38,818 nt of DNA from WRCA01 sp964587855 (lineage in GTDB: Bacteria > Pseudomonadota > Alphaproteobacteria > Rs-D84), in NCBI GenBank assembly GCA_964587855.1, contig CAZPLT010000008.1:1-38818 (forward strand), given 5' to 3'. The notes under the pieces are model-generated. The model was not told the origin of the DNA, searched no databases, and saw only the letters and a list, made by a program, of their open reading frames with translations. Every line of letters starts with the position of its first letter. The stretch's first letter is position 1. Below, piece after piece: positions 16,410 through 25,583 of the stretch. The position numbers and the translations under genes are program-made.

Positions 16410-17594
16410 TCAAGAGCCCTTTGCAGATAATTGTTGGTCTTTATTGATATGCGCGTTTTGCACCAAACCAAAACCGAACATCAGTGACAAAAGCGAGCTT
16501 CCGCCGAAAGACATCAGTGGCAGTGGAACACCAACTGTTGGCATTAATCCCAAAACCATGGCAATATTTATAAAGTAATAAACGAAAAAGTTCAACATAA
16601 ATCCAAAACAGAGTAATTGCCCAAATCTGTTTTTAGATGTTTTTGCAAACCAAAATAACATTCCAATAATAATAGAATATATTAAAAGTAGCACGAAAGT
16701 ACCAATAAATCCAAGTTCTTCACCAAACATTGCAAAAATAAAGTCGGTTTGATTTTCTGGTAAAAAAGACAAATGAGATTGTGTACCTGCCAGATAACCC
16801 TTGCCCACTATTCCGCCAGATCCAAATGCTATCTTGGATTGATTTATTTGATAACCAGCGCCCGATGGATCACGATCTGGATCTATAAAAGTTATTACTC
16901 GTTCTCGTTGATAATCGTGCAGTCCACCAAACCATATTGCAGGGGCAGCCAAAACGGCAAGAATACTGGCAATAATAAACCATTTTTTATGAGCTCCTAC
17001 AATCCAGAAAAAACCAATAGTAATAAGGCCCAAAGAAACCGCAGTTCCTAAATCTGGTTGCATAACTATTAGGCCCAAAGGCAGAACAAGCATAGCGACA
17101 GGAATTAAATAATTTCTAAATTTAGAAAGATCAATAGAATTCTGCCACGCAAAATATCTGGCCAATGCCACAACAAGGGCTATTTTTATAAATTCCGAAG
17201 GTTGAATATGGAAAAAACCCAGGTTTAACCATCTTTGCGCGCCCATTCCAGTATGTCCAACAAAAGTGACCATAACAACAAGGGCCAAACCAACAAAATA
17301 AATCAAATAAGAATTTTTAATCCAGGTTTTTATATTTGTAAATGCTGCGACAAAAAACAAAACAAATCCAAAACATATTTTAGCGGCTTGTGATAAAGCA
17401 TAAGGACGCCAACCGCCAAATCCTTCGCATGGACCAGCATCCGGAACACATACTGGGGTTCCTGCAGAATATAAAGAAATTATAGATAAAATTAAAACTA
17501 AACACATCAAGGCAAATAATGTCCAATTAAAACGATGTAATTTTTCATTAAAACTGATGTTCTCTGCACGAGAGATACGAGTTGTTCTAGCCAT
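16410..17594 (-). CDS. rodA: RodA, SEDS peptidoglycan glycosyltransferase
   Basis: The 394-residue polytopic membrane protein has about ten hydrophobic helices and the SEDS-family signatures: GAQRWLNLGFFHIQPSEFIKIALV (about 125-148), FAMFGEELGFIG (about 285) and GVPLPLMSFGGSSLL (about 365). RodA polymerises glycan strands during cell elongation together with PBP2. The start at 17594 overlaps the mrdA stop by 8 bases, the classical mrdA-rodA coupling. An extended N-terminus of about 20 residues precedes the first helix. A cysteine-containing loop after helix 1 (about 50-70) is a small insertion compared with E. coli RodA. Confidence 0.95.
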   Translation of the reverse strand: MARTTRISRAENISFNEKLHRFNWTLFALMCLVLILSIISLYSAGTPVCVPDAGPCEGFGGWRPYALSQAAKICFGFVLFFVAAFTNIKTWIKNSYLIYFVGLALVVMVTFVGHTGMGAQRWLNLGFFHIQPSEFIKIALVVALARYFAWQNSIDLSKFRNYLIPVAMLVLPLGLIVMQPDLGTAVSLGLITIGFFWIVGAHKKWFIIASILAVLAAPAIWFGGLHDYQRERVITFIDPDRDPSGAGYQINQSKIAFGSGGIVGKGYLAGTQSHLSFLPENQTDFIFAMFGEELGFIGTFVLLLIYSIIIGMLFWFAKTSKNRFGQLLCFGFMLNFFVYYFINIAMVLGLMPTVGVPLPLMSFGGSSLLSLMFGFGLVQNAHINKDQQLSAKGS

Positions 17595-19371
17595 CTTTTA
17601 ACGCCTCTTTCATTGTTTGTGCAGCAGCTTGTGCGGCAGGACCAGAAGTTCCGCTGTGTTCAGTAATAATTGCAATTGAATATTTAGGTTTTTCTATGGG
17701 CGCAAGACCAACAAAAAGACCATGGTTTCTTTGCTCCCAATTTAATTCTTCGTTTGTTTTAACCCCTCTTTGACGTTCTGCTAAACTGATTTGGCGAACC
17801 TGGGAAGTTCCAGTTTTACCCCCCATATTTTTTATAACCCAACTAACACCAGCAGCAGTTCCGCCTTCTTGTGTAACGCGAGCCAAGCCATTCATGACAA
17901 TTTTTATATTTTCAGGATTTAAATCTAATTTCTTAAAATCATGTTCTTTGTTCGTACCATCTATAAGATAAGGCATAATTTTTCTATTTGTGGCCGCACG
18001 GGCACCCATAATCGCCAGTTGTAGACAATTACTTAAAATATATCCCTGCCCAATACCGGAAATAATGGTGTCTCCATGCATCCATCCTGCATGAATGTTT
18101 TTTTGTTTCCATTCGCGATCTGGGATAACACCAATCATTTCTCGTGGTAATAAATCCAAAAGCTTTTGTCCAAGACCCAGTTTTTCGGCCATTGATTTGA
18201 TTGGGTTTATGCCAATACGTAAAGCAACCTGATAAAAATAAATATCGCAAGAATGCGCTAAAGCAGATTCCATATTCATCCAACCGTGCCCTTTTTTCTC
18301 CCAACAATGGTAAATATGTTTCCCGTATTCCCAATCACCATCGCAAAATATTTTTTCATCCTTGGTAATTGCCCCAGATTCTAATGCTGCCAGTGCAACA
18401 ACAATTTTGAAAGTAGATCCTGGGGGATACATACCTTCGATCGCTTTATTCATAAATGGTTTTAATTTATTATTACGTAATTGATCTATATAATCTGCAC
18501 CATCAATACTGCGGAATATATTTGCATCAAATTTTGGAGTTGATGCCATAGCAATAATCTTTCCAGTTTCGCACTCCAACGCAACACCGCAACCAGATCC
18601 GTGTACAGCCAATGCGTCTTCCATTTTTTTCTGAACATTTTGACGAATGGTTGTTTGTAAATCTTTTCCAGGAACTGCATTAACGCGGCTTTCAGAATCG
18701 CCCTCGATTATTCTTCCGACAGCATCCGTATGAGTTATAATTTGTCCTGGTCTGCCTGATAAACTGGCCTCGAAAACTTTTTCTAGTCCAGACAGCCCGG
18801 TCATTAAAAATGGTGAAGTTGCGGCAACCCTTTGATTTGTTCGCGAATCATCCAATGTTCCAACATATCCAACAACGTGCGCGGCCAGACCGCCACCTGG
18901 ATATTTACGACAGTATCCTGGTTCCAGATGTAATCCTGGTAAATTCAAAGATTTCAAAGTAGCCAGTTGAGCCCATTTTATATTTTCACGAACAATGATT
19001 GGTTGAAAGCGTCTTTGAGTTTCAATTTTTTTAAGAATTTTTTCTATTTCTTTCGCGGTTAATTTTAATTTCCCAGAAATAGTTTTTAATAATGTCGGCA
19101 CGTCATCGCATTCATCTGGAATTATAAAGGCGCGATAGACAGCCTCATCCTTGGCTAAAGACACCCCATCAGAGCTTAAAATTTTTCCACGTTCGGACGG
19201 ATCTATTATTATACGAGAAGAGTTGTTCAAAGATAATTGTTTATATTTTTTGTATTCAAACAATTGCAATTGCAACATACGCAAAATCAAAACGCTGGTT
19301 AAAACCGCCCCGCCTGTTAAGAACAGAGCGCTGCGCCGATCAAAAGTGTTTGCTATCTCTTTGTCCAGCAT
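17587..19371 (-). CDS. mrdA: Penicillin-binding protein 2 (elongation transpeptidase)
   Basis: A 594-residue class B PBP. It has an N-terminal membrane anchor (about 14-34), a pedestal domain with HVVGYVGTLDD, then the transpeptidase domain with the three penicillin-binding motifs: STFK (about residue 318; catalytic Ser), SCD (about 367) and KTGTS (about 517). It cross-links peptidoglycan during lateral growth with RodA, MreC and MreD. The length is close to E. coli PBP2 (633) with a shorter C-terminus. Its start lies inside the 3' end of mreD (19-base overlap) and its stop overlaps the rodA start, so the four elongation genes form a tightly coupled operon. Confidence 0.95.
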   Translation of the reverse strand: MLDKEIANTFDRRSALFLTGGAVLTSVLILRMLQLQLFEYKKYKQLSLNNSSRIIIDPSERGKILSSDGVSLAKDEAVYRAFIIPDECDDVPTLLKTISGKLKLTAKEIEKILKKIETQRRFQPIIVRENIKWAQLATLKSLNLPGLHLEPGYCRKYPGGGLAAHVVGYVGTLDDSRTNQRVAATSPFLMTGLSGLEKVFEASLSGRPGQIITHTDAVGRIIEGDSESRVNAVPGKDLQTTIRQNVQKKMEDALAVHGSGCGVALECETGKIIAMASTPKFDANIFRSIDGADYIDQLRNNKLKPFMNKAIEGMYPPGSTFKIVVALAALESGAITKDEKIFCDGDWEYGKHIYHCWEKKGHGWMNMESALAHSCDIYFYQVALRIGINPIKSMAEKLGLGQKLLDLLPREMIGVIPDREWKQKNIHAGWMHGDTIISGIGQGYILSNCLQLAIMGARAATNRKIMPYLIDGTNKEHDFKKLDLNPENIKIVMNGLARVTQEGGTAAGVSWVIKNMGGKTGTSQVRQISLAERQRGVKTNEELNWEQRNHGLFVGLAPIEKPKYSIAIITEHSGTSGPAAQAAAQTMKEALKDG

Positions 19372-19817
19372 TCTATCCTCTCAAACATATAAGTAAGTGG
19401 AGCGTATAACGCTGTAGAAACTATAAACATCCATATTGCAGTTAGTACTGGAATTAAAGATGCTGTTAAAAACGCTGACCAAATACCCAAAATAGATATT
19501 CCTGTGCCTATGAAAATCATAAATATATCAATACTGCGTAAACGACGGTCAGCAAAATTTATCATGTTTTGCAAACCAGCGGCCGCATAAAGGAAACAAA
19601 ATAATATTGACCAAAACAATACAATATCAAAATTTTTATCCAGCAAGAAACAACCAATCAGAGCCATTGGTACAAACTCGTTGTGTTCTTTTACAATTGA
19701 ATAATAAAAAATCGGAATTAATGCCAAAATTCCGTTAGGGTTGATAATGTTTGAAGATAGCCGCCACAAAAATAATGTAGCAAAGAAAGGAAATAAAACT
19801 TTGATTATTTTTTTCAT
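19353..19817 (-). CDS. mreD: MreD, rod-shape inner-membrane protein
   Basis: The 154-residue protein has four to five hydrophobic helices and no globular domain. The sequence itself is poorly conserved, as usual for MreD, with FPFFATLFLWRLSS in helix 1 and a central LIGCFLLDKNFDIVLFWSILF. Identification relies on size, topology and place between mreC (overlap of 4 bases) and mrdA (overlap of 19 bases). MreD works with MreB and MreC in the elongasome. mreB is not upstream of mreC in this window. Confidence 0.85.
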   Translation of the reverse strand: MKKIIKVLFPFFATLFLWRLSSNIINPNGILALIPIFYYSIVKEHNEFVPMALIGCFLLDKNFDIVLFWSILFCFLYAAAGLQNMINFADRRLRSIDIFMIFIGTGISILGIWSAFLTASLIPVLTAIWMFIVSTALYAPLTYMFERIECWTKR

Positions 19818-20629
19818 TTCTGTATAAGCACTATTGCCTCGGACATTGTTTTTGCGCCCAAAGATACTGGTGCAGATTTACCATTACCAGCATTTGCAAT
19901 TTTCCCAATTGGGATTCCGTCTGGTAAATTTCCACCAGCACTGACCGATATCAGTATAATACCTTTGGTTGGGGAAAATTCTTGATCACTGAATAATTCA
20001 AATACGGGTTGTGCTTCGCCGCGACCACGCAAAAACCCCAAAACATCAGTGCCGCTGACGCGCACAGGCGTGCTTGCGCCAGTATCACGAATGCCACGGA
20101 CATTTGACCAGTTTGGTCCAACATCAGTTATGGTTCCCAAAAGAAAACCATTTTTAGACAATACAGTATTGTTTGTTTTAATGCCGGCATTTTCGCCCTT
20201 GTCCAAAGTAAATGTATTGCTGGAAAAAGAAGAATTTTCATAAACAATTCGTGATAAAACGGCTCGTTTTGGTTGGGAACGAACGATATCCAGTGTTTGT
20301 TCCAGTCTTTGATTTTCTGCAGCGAGAGGAATACAACTGGTCTGTTTAAGTGTTAATTCGTCCAGCTTTCTACGAAGTTCGCGGTTTTCACTGCGAATTC
20401 CGTGACGTACTAACATATTATCGTTAATTTTTTTTATAACGCGAACGGGCCATGTAATACCATCACCAACGACATGCGCAGCTGGCACAACAAATCCAGC
20501 CATAGCATTCATAATTTTATAATCAGGCTTGTCTAATAAAATATATAAGAAAAACACCGGTAAAAGACAGGCAGCAATGCCAGCCTGAACTTTTTTTGCT
20601 ATTTTAGAAGATGTTGCTTTTATATCCAC
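19814..20629 (-). CDS. mreC: MreC, rod-shape-determining periplasmic scaffold
   Basis: A 271-residue protein with one N-terminal membrane helix (about 17-33), a short coiled coil (about 75-115, with ENRELRRKLDELTL) and a C-terminal double beta-barrel with DKGENAGIKTNNTVLSKNGFLLGTI, the conserved MreC core. It ends with a strand region around PDGIPIGKIANAGN. MreC activates PBP2-RodA. It is the first gene of the minus-strand run mreC-mreD-mrdA-rodA-topA-dnaG. The 125-base gap to the divergent rpmI must hold promoters for both directions. Confidence 0.93.
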   Translation of the reverse strand: MDIKATSSKIAKKVQAGIAACLLPVFFLYILLDKPDYKIMNAMAGFVVPAAHVVGDGITWPVRVIKKINDNMLVRHGIRSENRELRRKLDELTLKQTSCIPLAAENQRLEQTLDIVRSQPKRAVLSRIVYENSSFSSNTFTLDKGENAGIKTNNTVLSKNGFLLGTITDVGPNWSNVRGIRDTGASTPVRVSGTDVLGFLRGRGEAQPVFELFSDQEFSPTKGIILISVSAGGNLPDGIPIGKIANAGNGKSAPVSLGAKTMSEAIVLIQK

Positions 20630-20672
20630 GTTCCTAAGTTTAGCACCAAGATTTTATTTTTCTACAATTTTC

Positions 20673-20730
20673 TTGATTTTTCGTATTTTTATGCCAAAAT
20701 AGGCACATCTGAAACGGCAAGGCATTGCCG
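20673..20730 (+). promoter_or_regulatory. Candidate rpmI-rplT promoter and leader hairpin
   Basis: TTGATT (20673) is followed after 17 bases by AAAATA (20696), a moderate sigma70-like match. The presumed leader contains a 6-bp hairpin CGGCAA-GGCA-TTGCCG (20715-20730), 24 bases before the rpmI ATG. In other bacteria the L35-L20 operon is autoregulated by L20 binding its leader; whether this small hairpin does that is unknown. Confidence 0.4.
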
Positions 20731-20754
20731 CCAGGATTAAAAATGGAGTAAAAA

Positions 20755-20958
20755 ATGCCTAAAATGAAAACCAAGTCTTACCTGAAAAAACGGGCAAGCA
20801 TGACCGCGACCGGTAAAATCCGTGTTGCCAGAAACAGCCACAAAAAATTGCTACGACACAAATCAAAACGCGCGAATAACGCGGGATCCAAGGCGCAGTA
20901 TTTAAACGATAACATGATGGGCCAAGCGAAAATCTTGTCTCCTTATGGTTTGAAATAA
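20755..20958 (+). CDS. rpmI: 50S ribosomal protein bL35
   Basis: A 67-residue basic protein with the bL35 start MPKMKTKSYLKKRASMTATGKI and the RNSHKKLLRHKSKRANNAG core. Length matches the family (64-67). The ribosome site is ATGGAG, 7-12 bases before the ATG. rplT follows after 17 bases. infC, often the first gene of this operon, is not upstream here. Confidence 0.97.
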   Translation: MPKMKTKSYLKKRASMTATGKIRVARNSHKKLLRHKSKRANNAGSKAQYLNDNMMGQAKILSPYGLK

Positions 20959-20975
20959 TATAAGGGGGCTAAAAA

Positions 20976-21341
20976 ATGGCAAGAGTAAAACGTGGTACAA
21001 CCAAAAAACAAAAACATAATAAAATTCTAGCACGCGCCAAGGGCTTCTTGGGTCGTCATGGCTCTGCATACAGAATAGCACATGAAAAAACCGAAAAAGC
21101 AGGACAATACGCATATCGTGATCGCAAAGTTCGCAAACGTGACTTTCGTTCTTTGTGGATTGTTCGTATTAACGCAGCTGTTCGTTCACATGGACTGACT
21201 TATTCTAAATTCATGAATGGTCTTAAAAAGGCCGGTATTGAATTGGACAGAAAAGTTTTGGCAGAAATGGCATACAATGCCGATGCTGGCTTTGAAAAAT
21301 TGATTGAAGCTGCAAAACGATTTATCAAAACCGACAAGTAA
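20976..21341 (+). CDS. rplT: 50S ribosomal protein bL20
   Basis: A 121-residue basic protein with the conserved MARVKRGTTKKQKHNKILARAKGFLGRHG start and the RKVRKRDFRSLWIVRINAAVR core of bL20. Length is normal (117-120). It is preceded by AAGGGGG as the ribosome site and followed by a terminator at 21379-21403. It is an early assembly protein of the large subunit. Confidence 0.97.
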   Translation: MARVKRGTTKKQKHNKILARAKGFLGRHGSAYRIAHEKTEKAGQYAYRDRKVRKRDFRSLWIVRINAAVRSHGLTYSKFMNGLKKAGIELDRKVLAEMAYNADAGFEKLIEAAKRFIKTDK

Positions 21342-21378
21342 AATTTCGGTGGCGATATTTTGTGCTTTATGCAACAAT

Positions 21379-21403
21379 AAACCCATCGAAAGATGGGTTT
21401 TTT
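21379..21403 (+). terminator. Terminator of rpmI-rplT
   Basis: A perfect 9-bp stem AAACCCATC / GATGGGTTT with a GAAA tetraloop and a run of six T. It ends 13 bases before the pheS ATG, so it could also limit readthrough into pheS. An in-frame ATG within the hairpin (21393) is not the pheS start. Confidence 0.9.
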
Positions 21404-21416
21404 ATTGGTGATAAAA

Positions 21417-22400
21417 ATGAATGAACTTATTAAAGAATTAAAAAATGCAAAAACACCCCAGGATTTGGATAATATAAAATCCAAATGGTTGGGTAAAAAA
21501 AGCGATATCAAGGCGCAAATGGACGGCCTGCGTGATTTGCCTGTGGATCAGCGCGCAGCAGCGGGCGCCAGGATAAATGCTTTGCGGGTTCAATACGAAA
21601 ACGCAATCGAGGATGCAAAAACAGAACTTGCGAACAAGCTGGTTAATGAAAAATTGGTAAATGATAATTTTGATATGACCTTGCCCGGTGTTGGAACGGA
21701 ATCTGGCGCGCTTCATCCGGTCAGCGTGATAGAAGAAAAATGCGTAAATGCAATGCGCCGCTTGGGTTTTGTTGTTGCAACGGGCCCAGAAATAGAAGAG
21801 CCAAAATATAACTTTGATCTGTTAGATATACCCGAGCATCATCCTGCGCGCGATATGCAGGATACTTTCTGGATTGAAAAAGACAAAAAATTATTGCGAA
21901 GCCATACAACGACCGTTCAGGCACGCGAAATGATTAAATTAAAAGGCGATGAATCAAAATTGCCAATTTGTATTGTGTCCCCGGGTCGTGTTTATCGTAA
22001 TGAAGCATTGGACGCGATGCATCTGGCAGCGTTCCATCAGTTCGAAGGTTTAATGGTTGGTCATGGAATAAAAATATCCCATTTAAAGGGAACCATAGAA
22101 TTTATCCTGAAAGAAATTTATGGCGACGATATAAAGATTCGCTTTAAGCCAAAGTTTTATCCATATACAGAACCCAGTATAGGTGCAGACATTTTAACAT
22201 CCCGCGGCTGGGTTACAATTGTTGGTGCGGGAATGGTGTCACCCCAGGTTTTGCGCAACTTTGGATTTGACCCGGCGCGCGTCAGTGGATTGGCGTTTGG
22301 ATTTGGCACATCACGTTTGGCCGGCGAATTTGCCGGCGCAAATATGCGTGAATTATATGGAATGGATTTAAGAGTATTTAAAAAATTAAAGGGCGAATAA
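21417..22400 (+). CDS. pheS: Phenylalanyl-tRNA synthetase alpha subunit
   Basis: The 327-residue protein charges tRNA-Phe as an alpha2-beta2 complex with PheT. It has an N-terminal coiled-coil region, then the class II catalytic core with GTESGALHPVS, motif 2 around FHQFEGLMVG, and motif 3 in SGLAFGFGTSRLAGEF. Length equals that of E. coli PheS (327). I choose ATG at 21417; an upstream in-frame ATG at 21393 is within the rplT terminator hairpin. pheT begins 3 bases after its stop. Confidence 0.96.
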   Translation: MNELIKELKNAKTPQDLDNIKSKWLGKKSDIKAQMDGLRDLPVDQRAAAGARINALRVQYENAIEDAKTELANKLVNEKLVNDNFDMTLPGVGTESGALHPVSVIEEKCVNAMRRLGFVVATGPEIEEPKYNFDLLDIPEHHPARDMQDTFWIEKDKKLLRSHTTTVQAREMIKLKGDESKLPICIVSPGRVYRNEALDAMHLAAFHQFEGLMVGHGIKISHLKGTIEFILKEIYGDDIKIRFKPKFYPYTEPSIGADILTSRGWVTIVGAGMVSPQVLRNFGFDPARVSGLAFGFGTSRLAGEFAGANMRELYGMDLRVFKKLKGE

Positions 22401-22403
22401 AAG

Positions 22404-24377
22404 ATGAAGTTCAGTAAAAAAATCTTAGAAACATTTATTGATTTGCCAAAAGATTGGCAAGATTTAATGGAAGATGTCGGCTTGGAAATTAAATCAATAG
22501 ATGGCGACATTATGAATTTAGAATTGCTGGCGAATCGTGGCGATCATTATTGTTATATGGGTCTGATCAGGGAGATATATGGACGCACATCCACAAAAAT
22601 AAAATATGATATGGCAAAAATGACCGCACCATTGGACACATCGAAGAAATCAAAAGATTTATTTAAAATTGAAACCGATAAGTGTTTGGCTTATTCATTA
22701 ACCCCTTATAAATTAACAAAACCACAGAAAGCTCGTCAAACATCAGATAAATATATTTTGGATATTTTGCGCGCTAGTGGTGTTAATGTTATATTGGATA
22801 TTATTGATATTACAAATGTTGTTATGCTGGAACACGGTCAGCCCGCACATGTTTATGACGCAGATAAGATTCGGGGACAAATTCACATTCGTCAGTCGCG
22901 CGCTGGGGAACGCGCCGCCCTGCTCTTTCATGATGGCTTAACTGAATTGCCGCCCGGAACATGCGTTATTGCAGACGATGAAAAAATATTATGTGTTGCG
23001 GGGGTTATTGGGTGCCACGGGGCCGAGGCAGATGAAAATACAAAAAATATCTTGGTTGAAACTGCATTATTTAATCCGGTTGCAATTCGTTTAGCATCAC
23101 GCTCAATCGGGCATACATCAATTGCCAGCCAGATTTTCGAACGCGGTGGAAATTACGATGCAATAATCAGTGGCGCTGCGCGTGCAAAGAAATTATATGA
23201 ACAAATTGGATGGATACAGGATGGCGGATATCAAATTGTTCCAGATACAATCCCAATCAAAACAAAACCGATAAATCTAAGTGATGATTTTGTGCGGGCT
23301 GAATTGGAAATAGAAATTTCTGATAAAGAAATCCAGCAACGTCTGTCGCGGTATGGATTTGAAAAAACAAAAAATGGTTATCAAATTCCGTCTTGGCGCG
23401 TGTGGGATATCAAGGGTGAGCCCGCAGATTTAATAGAAGAACTCTGTCGCAGTATTGGATACAATGCGCTGCCATCAAAATTGCCACCGGTTATTTTGGG
23501 CGCAAAAAAAACAAATGCCGAAATCCGTAAATCCAAAATAGATTCATATTTGGTTCATAATGGATTTTACGAGGTTATAACCGACAGCATGTATTCGCCA
23601 AAGCATGCCGCCGCCGCACCAATCAAGGCACATATTGCGATTGAAAACTCGGTCGAGGGCGGATATGCCTTTATGCGTAATAATACGATTGTCCAAGCAA
23701 CAGAACTGGTTAGTAAAAACTTGCGCGTGAAAAATCGTGAAGTTCGTGCATTTGAATGGAGCAAGATTTTTAAAGGTGATAAAGAAATTGAAATTTTATG
23801 GGGCGTTATGAATGGTGCAAATACAAACGCGCTGACCGCGAAAACATTATTGGAAAATCTATTTGATGATTTATCCTTGGGCGCAAAAATAGAATATGAT
23901 GATTTTGCAGAAAGCTCGAAAGTATCGGAATGGGCATTGCTGAATCCAAAACGTCGTGGTCGTATTTCTTGTGCTGGACGCGGCGTATGTGTATTTGGTG
24001 AAATCCATCCAAATTTATTAAATGAATTTGATATTAAAAACGATTTGCCAGTATATTTCAGTTTTGATACCAAGGGTTTAATGGATTTGGTCACCAAGAA
24101 AACAAAATACGAAAGCCCCAGTGCAATTATTCCAAGTGTTCGCGATATCGCTGTTGCGGTGCCTTATGGTCGCGCGGCTGGCGATGTGGCAACGTTTATT
24201 AAAAAAGAATATAAACAAATTGCAGATGTTAAAATCACAGATGTTTATGACAAAGCAAAAGAATCAGTGCGAAATATTACATTTTCACTGACGTTTGCTG
24301 GGGATTTTTCCACCGAAGAATTAAACAAACTGATTTTACAAATTATGGAATCTGCGAATAGCTTTGCAAAGAAATAA
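22404..24377 (+). CDS. pheT: Phenylalanyl-tRNA synthetase beta subunit, short form lacking the EMAP domain
   Basis: A 657-residue PheT, compared with about 790-810 in most bacteria. The first 30 residues (MKFSKKILETFIDLP to GLEIKSIDG) match the normal N-terminus, but they join directly to LELLANRGDHYCYMGLIREI, which normally follows the tRNA-binding OB-fold/EMAP domain. That domain (about 110-120 residues) is absent. The B3/B4 editing-like region, the catalytic-like B6/B7 core and the C-terminal FDX-ACB domain (PSAIIPSVRDIAVAVPY to the end) are present. The reading frame is open throughout, so this is a clean domain loss. It ends at a bidirectional terminator shared with nth. Confidence 0.93.
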   Translation: MKFSKKILETFIDLPKDWQDLMEDVGLEIKSIDGDIMNLELLANRGDHYCYMGLIREIYGRTSTKIKYDMAKMTAPLDTSKKSKDLFKIETDKCLAYSLTPYKLTKPQKARQTSDKYILDILRASGVNVILDIIDITNVVMLEHGQPAHVYDADKIRGQIHIRQSRAGERAALLFHDGLTELPPGTCVIADDEKILCVAGVIGCHGAEADENTKNILVETALFNPVAIRLASRSIGHTSIASQIFERGGNYDAIISGAARAKKLYEQIGWIQDGGYQIVPDTIPIKTKPINLSDDFVRAELEIEISDKEIQQRLSRYGFEKTKNGYQIPSWRVWDIKGEPADLIEELCRSIGYNALPSKLPPVILGAKKTNAEIRKSKIDSYLVHNGFYEVITDSMYSPKHAAAAPIKAHIAIENSVEGGYAFMRNNTIVQATELVSKNLRVKNREVRAFEWSKIFKGDKEIEILWGVMNGANTNALTAKTLLENLFDDLSLGAKIEYDDFAESSKVSEWALLNPKRRGRISCAGRGVCVFGEIHPNLLNEFDIKNDLPVYFSFDTKGLMDLVTKKTKYESPSAIIPSVRDIAVAVPYGRAAGDVATFIKKEYKQIADVKITDVYDKAKESVRNITFSLTFAGDFSTEELNKLILQIMESANSFAKK

Positions 24378-24399
24378 AAACCGGCGAATGCCGGTTTTT
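24376..24399. terminator. Bidirectional terminator between pheT and nth
   Basis: A perfect 10-bp stem AAAAACCGGC / GCCGGTTTTT with a GAAT loop, flanked by A and T runs on both sides; it serves pheT (plus) and nth (minus). Confidence 0.9.
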
Positions 24400-25029
24400 T
24401 TATATCGTTTTATCTGCTGCGTCGCACCACGGGGCAACGGGGCACTGGGCACATTTTGGACGCAGCGCAGTGCAAATATATCGCCCATGCAAAACCATCA
24501 CATGATTTGCTATTGCATGATATTTTTCGGGGATAATTTTTAATAACTGGACTTCGACCTTTTCAGGTGTATTTGCATCTTCACTAACCCAACGATATCT
24601 GTGTGCATTACGAAATACATGTGTATCAACGCCGATTTGTGGCGCCCCCCATAAAACATTCATAATAACGTTCGCTGTCTTTTGCCCTATCCCCGGTAAT
24701 TTCATCAAGGCATCGCGATTGCGTGGCAGATTGGAGTCGCCCAATTCGCGACTTAAGCGCATAATACTTTTAGCTTTGTTATTAAAAAAAGAAATTACCT
24801 TGATATGTTCTTTCAGACCATCTTCGCCAAGTTTAATCATCTTTTGCGGTGTATCAGCAATTGCAAATAATGCGGGGGTAACCTCATTAACTTTTTTATC
24901 AGTTGCTTGGGCTGATAAAATTACAGCCACTGCAAATGTAAATTCGTTGGTATGATATAACTCGCTCCGAATTTCCATATTCAAGGATGCGGGAACTTTT
25001 TCAAAATAAATTTCCGGCGTCAGTTTCAT
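24400..25029 (-). CDS. nth: Endonuclease III (DNA glycosylase/AP lyase)
   Basis: A 209-residue protein that removes oxidised pyrimidines. It has the helix-hairpin-helix LPGIGQKTANVIMN with catalytic Lys, followed by the catalytic Asp in GVDTHVFRNAHR, and the C-terminal [4Fe-4S] loop C-x6-C-x2-C-x5-C (CTALRPKC..C.....C). Length matches E. coli Nth (211). ATG at 25029 overlaps the rfbC stop as ATGA, so I prefer it over upstream in-frame starts inside rfbC. It is the last gene of the ileS-rfbC-nth run. Confidence 0.95.
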   Translation of the reverse strand: MKLTPEIYFEKVPASLNMEIRSELYHTNEFTFAVAVILSAQATDKKVNEVTPALFAIADTPQKMIKLGEDGLKEHIKVISFFNNKAKSIMRLSRELGDSNLPRNRDALMKLPGIGQKTANVIMNVLWGAPQIGVDTHVFRNAHRYRWVSEDANTPEKVEVQLLKIIPEKYHAIANHVMVLHGRYICTALRPKCAQCPVAPWCDAADKTI

Positions 25030-25580
25030 CTGGAACCTTTTGCTTTCCATTCGGCAAGTGTTGGCCAAAGCAAATCTTTACCAGAAGTAATAATTTTATC
25101 AGCTGGTATTTTCCAATCGATATTTAATTCGGAATCATTATAAATTATACCACTTTCGGATATTGAATTGTAAAAGTTATCACATTTATAAGCAAATATA
25201 GCAGTGTTTGATTGAACTGAAAATCCATGCGCAAAGCCCCTAGGAATAAATAACATATTATTTATTTCATCATCTAGTAAAACAGAAATATGTTTTCCAA
25301 AAGTTGGGCTTTTTACGCGCAAATCAACAGCCGTATCCAATACTTGGCCATGAATCACACGAACTAGTTTCGCCTGGGCAAATTTTCCCCTTTGGAAATG
25401 TAATCCGCGCAAGGTACCATATCTTGAAAAAGACTGATTATCTTGAATAAAGTTATTTTTTATACCATTGTCATAGAATTCTTTTTTATTATAAGATTCA
25501 AAAAAGTATCCACGGCTATCGCCAAACTTTTTGGGTTCAATAATAAAAACGTCTGGAATTTCTGTTTTATAAAATTTCAT
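25026..25580 (-). CDS. rfbC: dTDP-4-dehydrorhamnose 3,5-epimerase
   Basis: A 184-residue cupin-fold enzyme of the dTDP-L-rhamnose pathway. It has the opening KTEIPDVFIIEPKKFGDSRGYFFESYN, the motif RGLHFQ with catalytic His (about 60), VDLRVKSPTFGKHIS, and the IPRGFAHGFSV signature (about 113-123). The length is typical. It implies a rhamnose- or related sugar-containing surface glycan, but rfbA, rfbB and rfbD are not nearby. It is 3 bases after the ileS stop and overlaps nth by 4 bases, so these three unrelated genes are co-transcribed. Confidence 0.95.
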   Translation of the reverse strand: MKFYKTEIPDVFIIEPKKFGDSRGYFFESYNKKEFYDNGIKNNFIQDNQSFSRYGTLRGLHFQRGKFAQAKLVRVIHGQVLDTAVDLRVKSPTFGKHISVLLDDEINNMLFIPRGFAHGFSVQSNTAIFAYKCDNFYNSISESGIIYNDSELNIDWKIPADKIITSGKDLLWPTLAEWKAKGSR

Positions 25581-25583
25581 ATT

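Noticed and set aside
16408..16413. topA start at TTG 16413
   Set aside because: ATG at 16407 begins the conserved MKLLIVESPAKAKT sequence and avoids overlap with rodA.
25030..25068. Longer nth N-terminus within rfbC
   Set aside because: The ATGA overlap start at 25029 gives the usual endonuclease III length; the extension has no family similarity.
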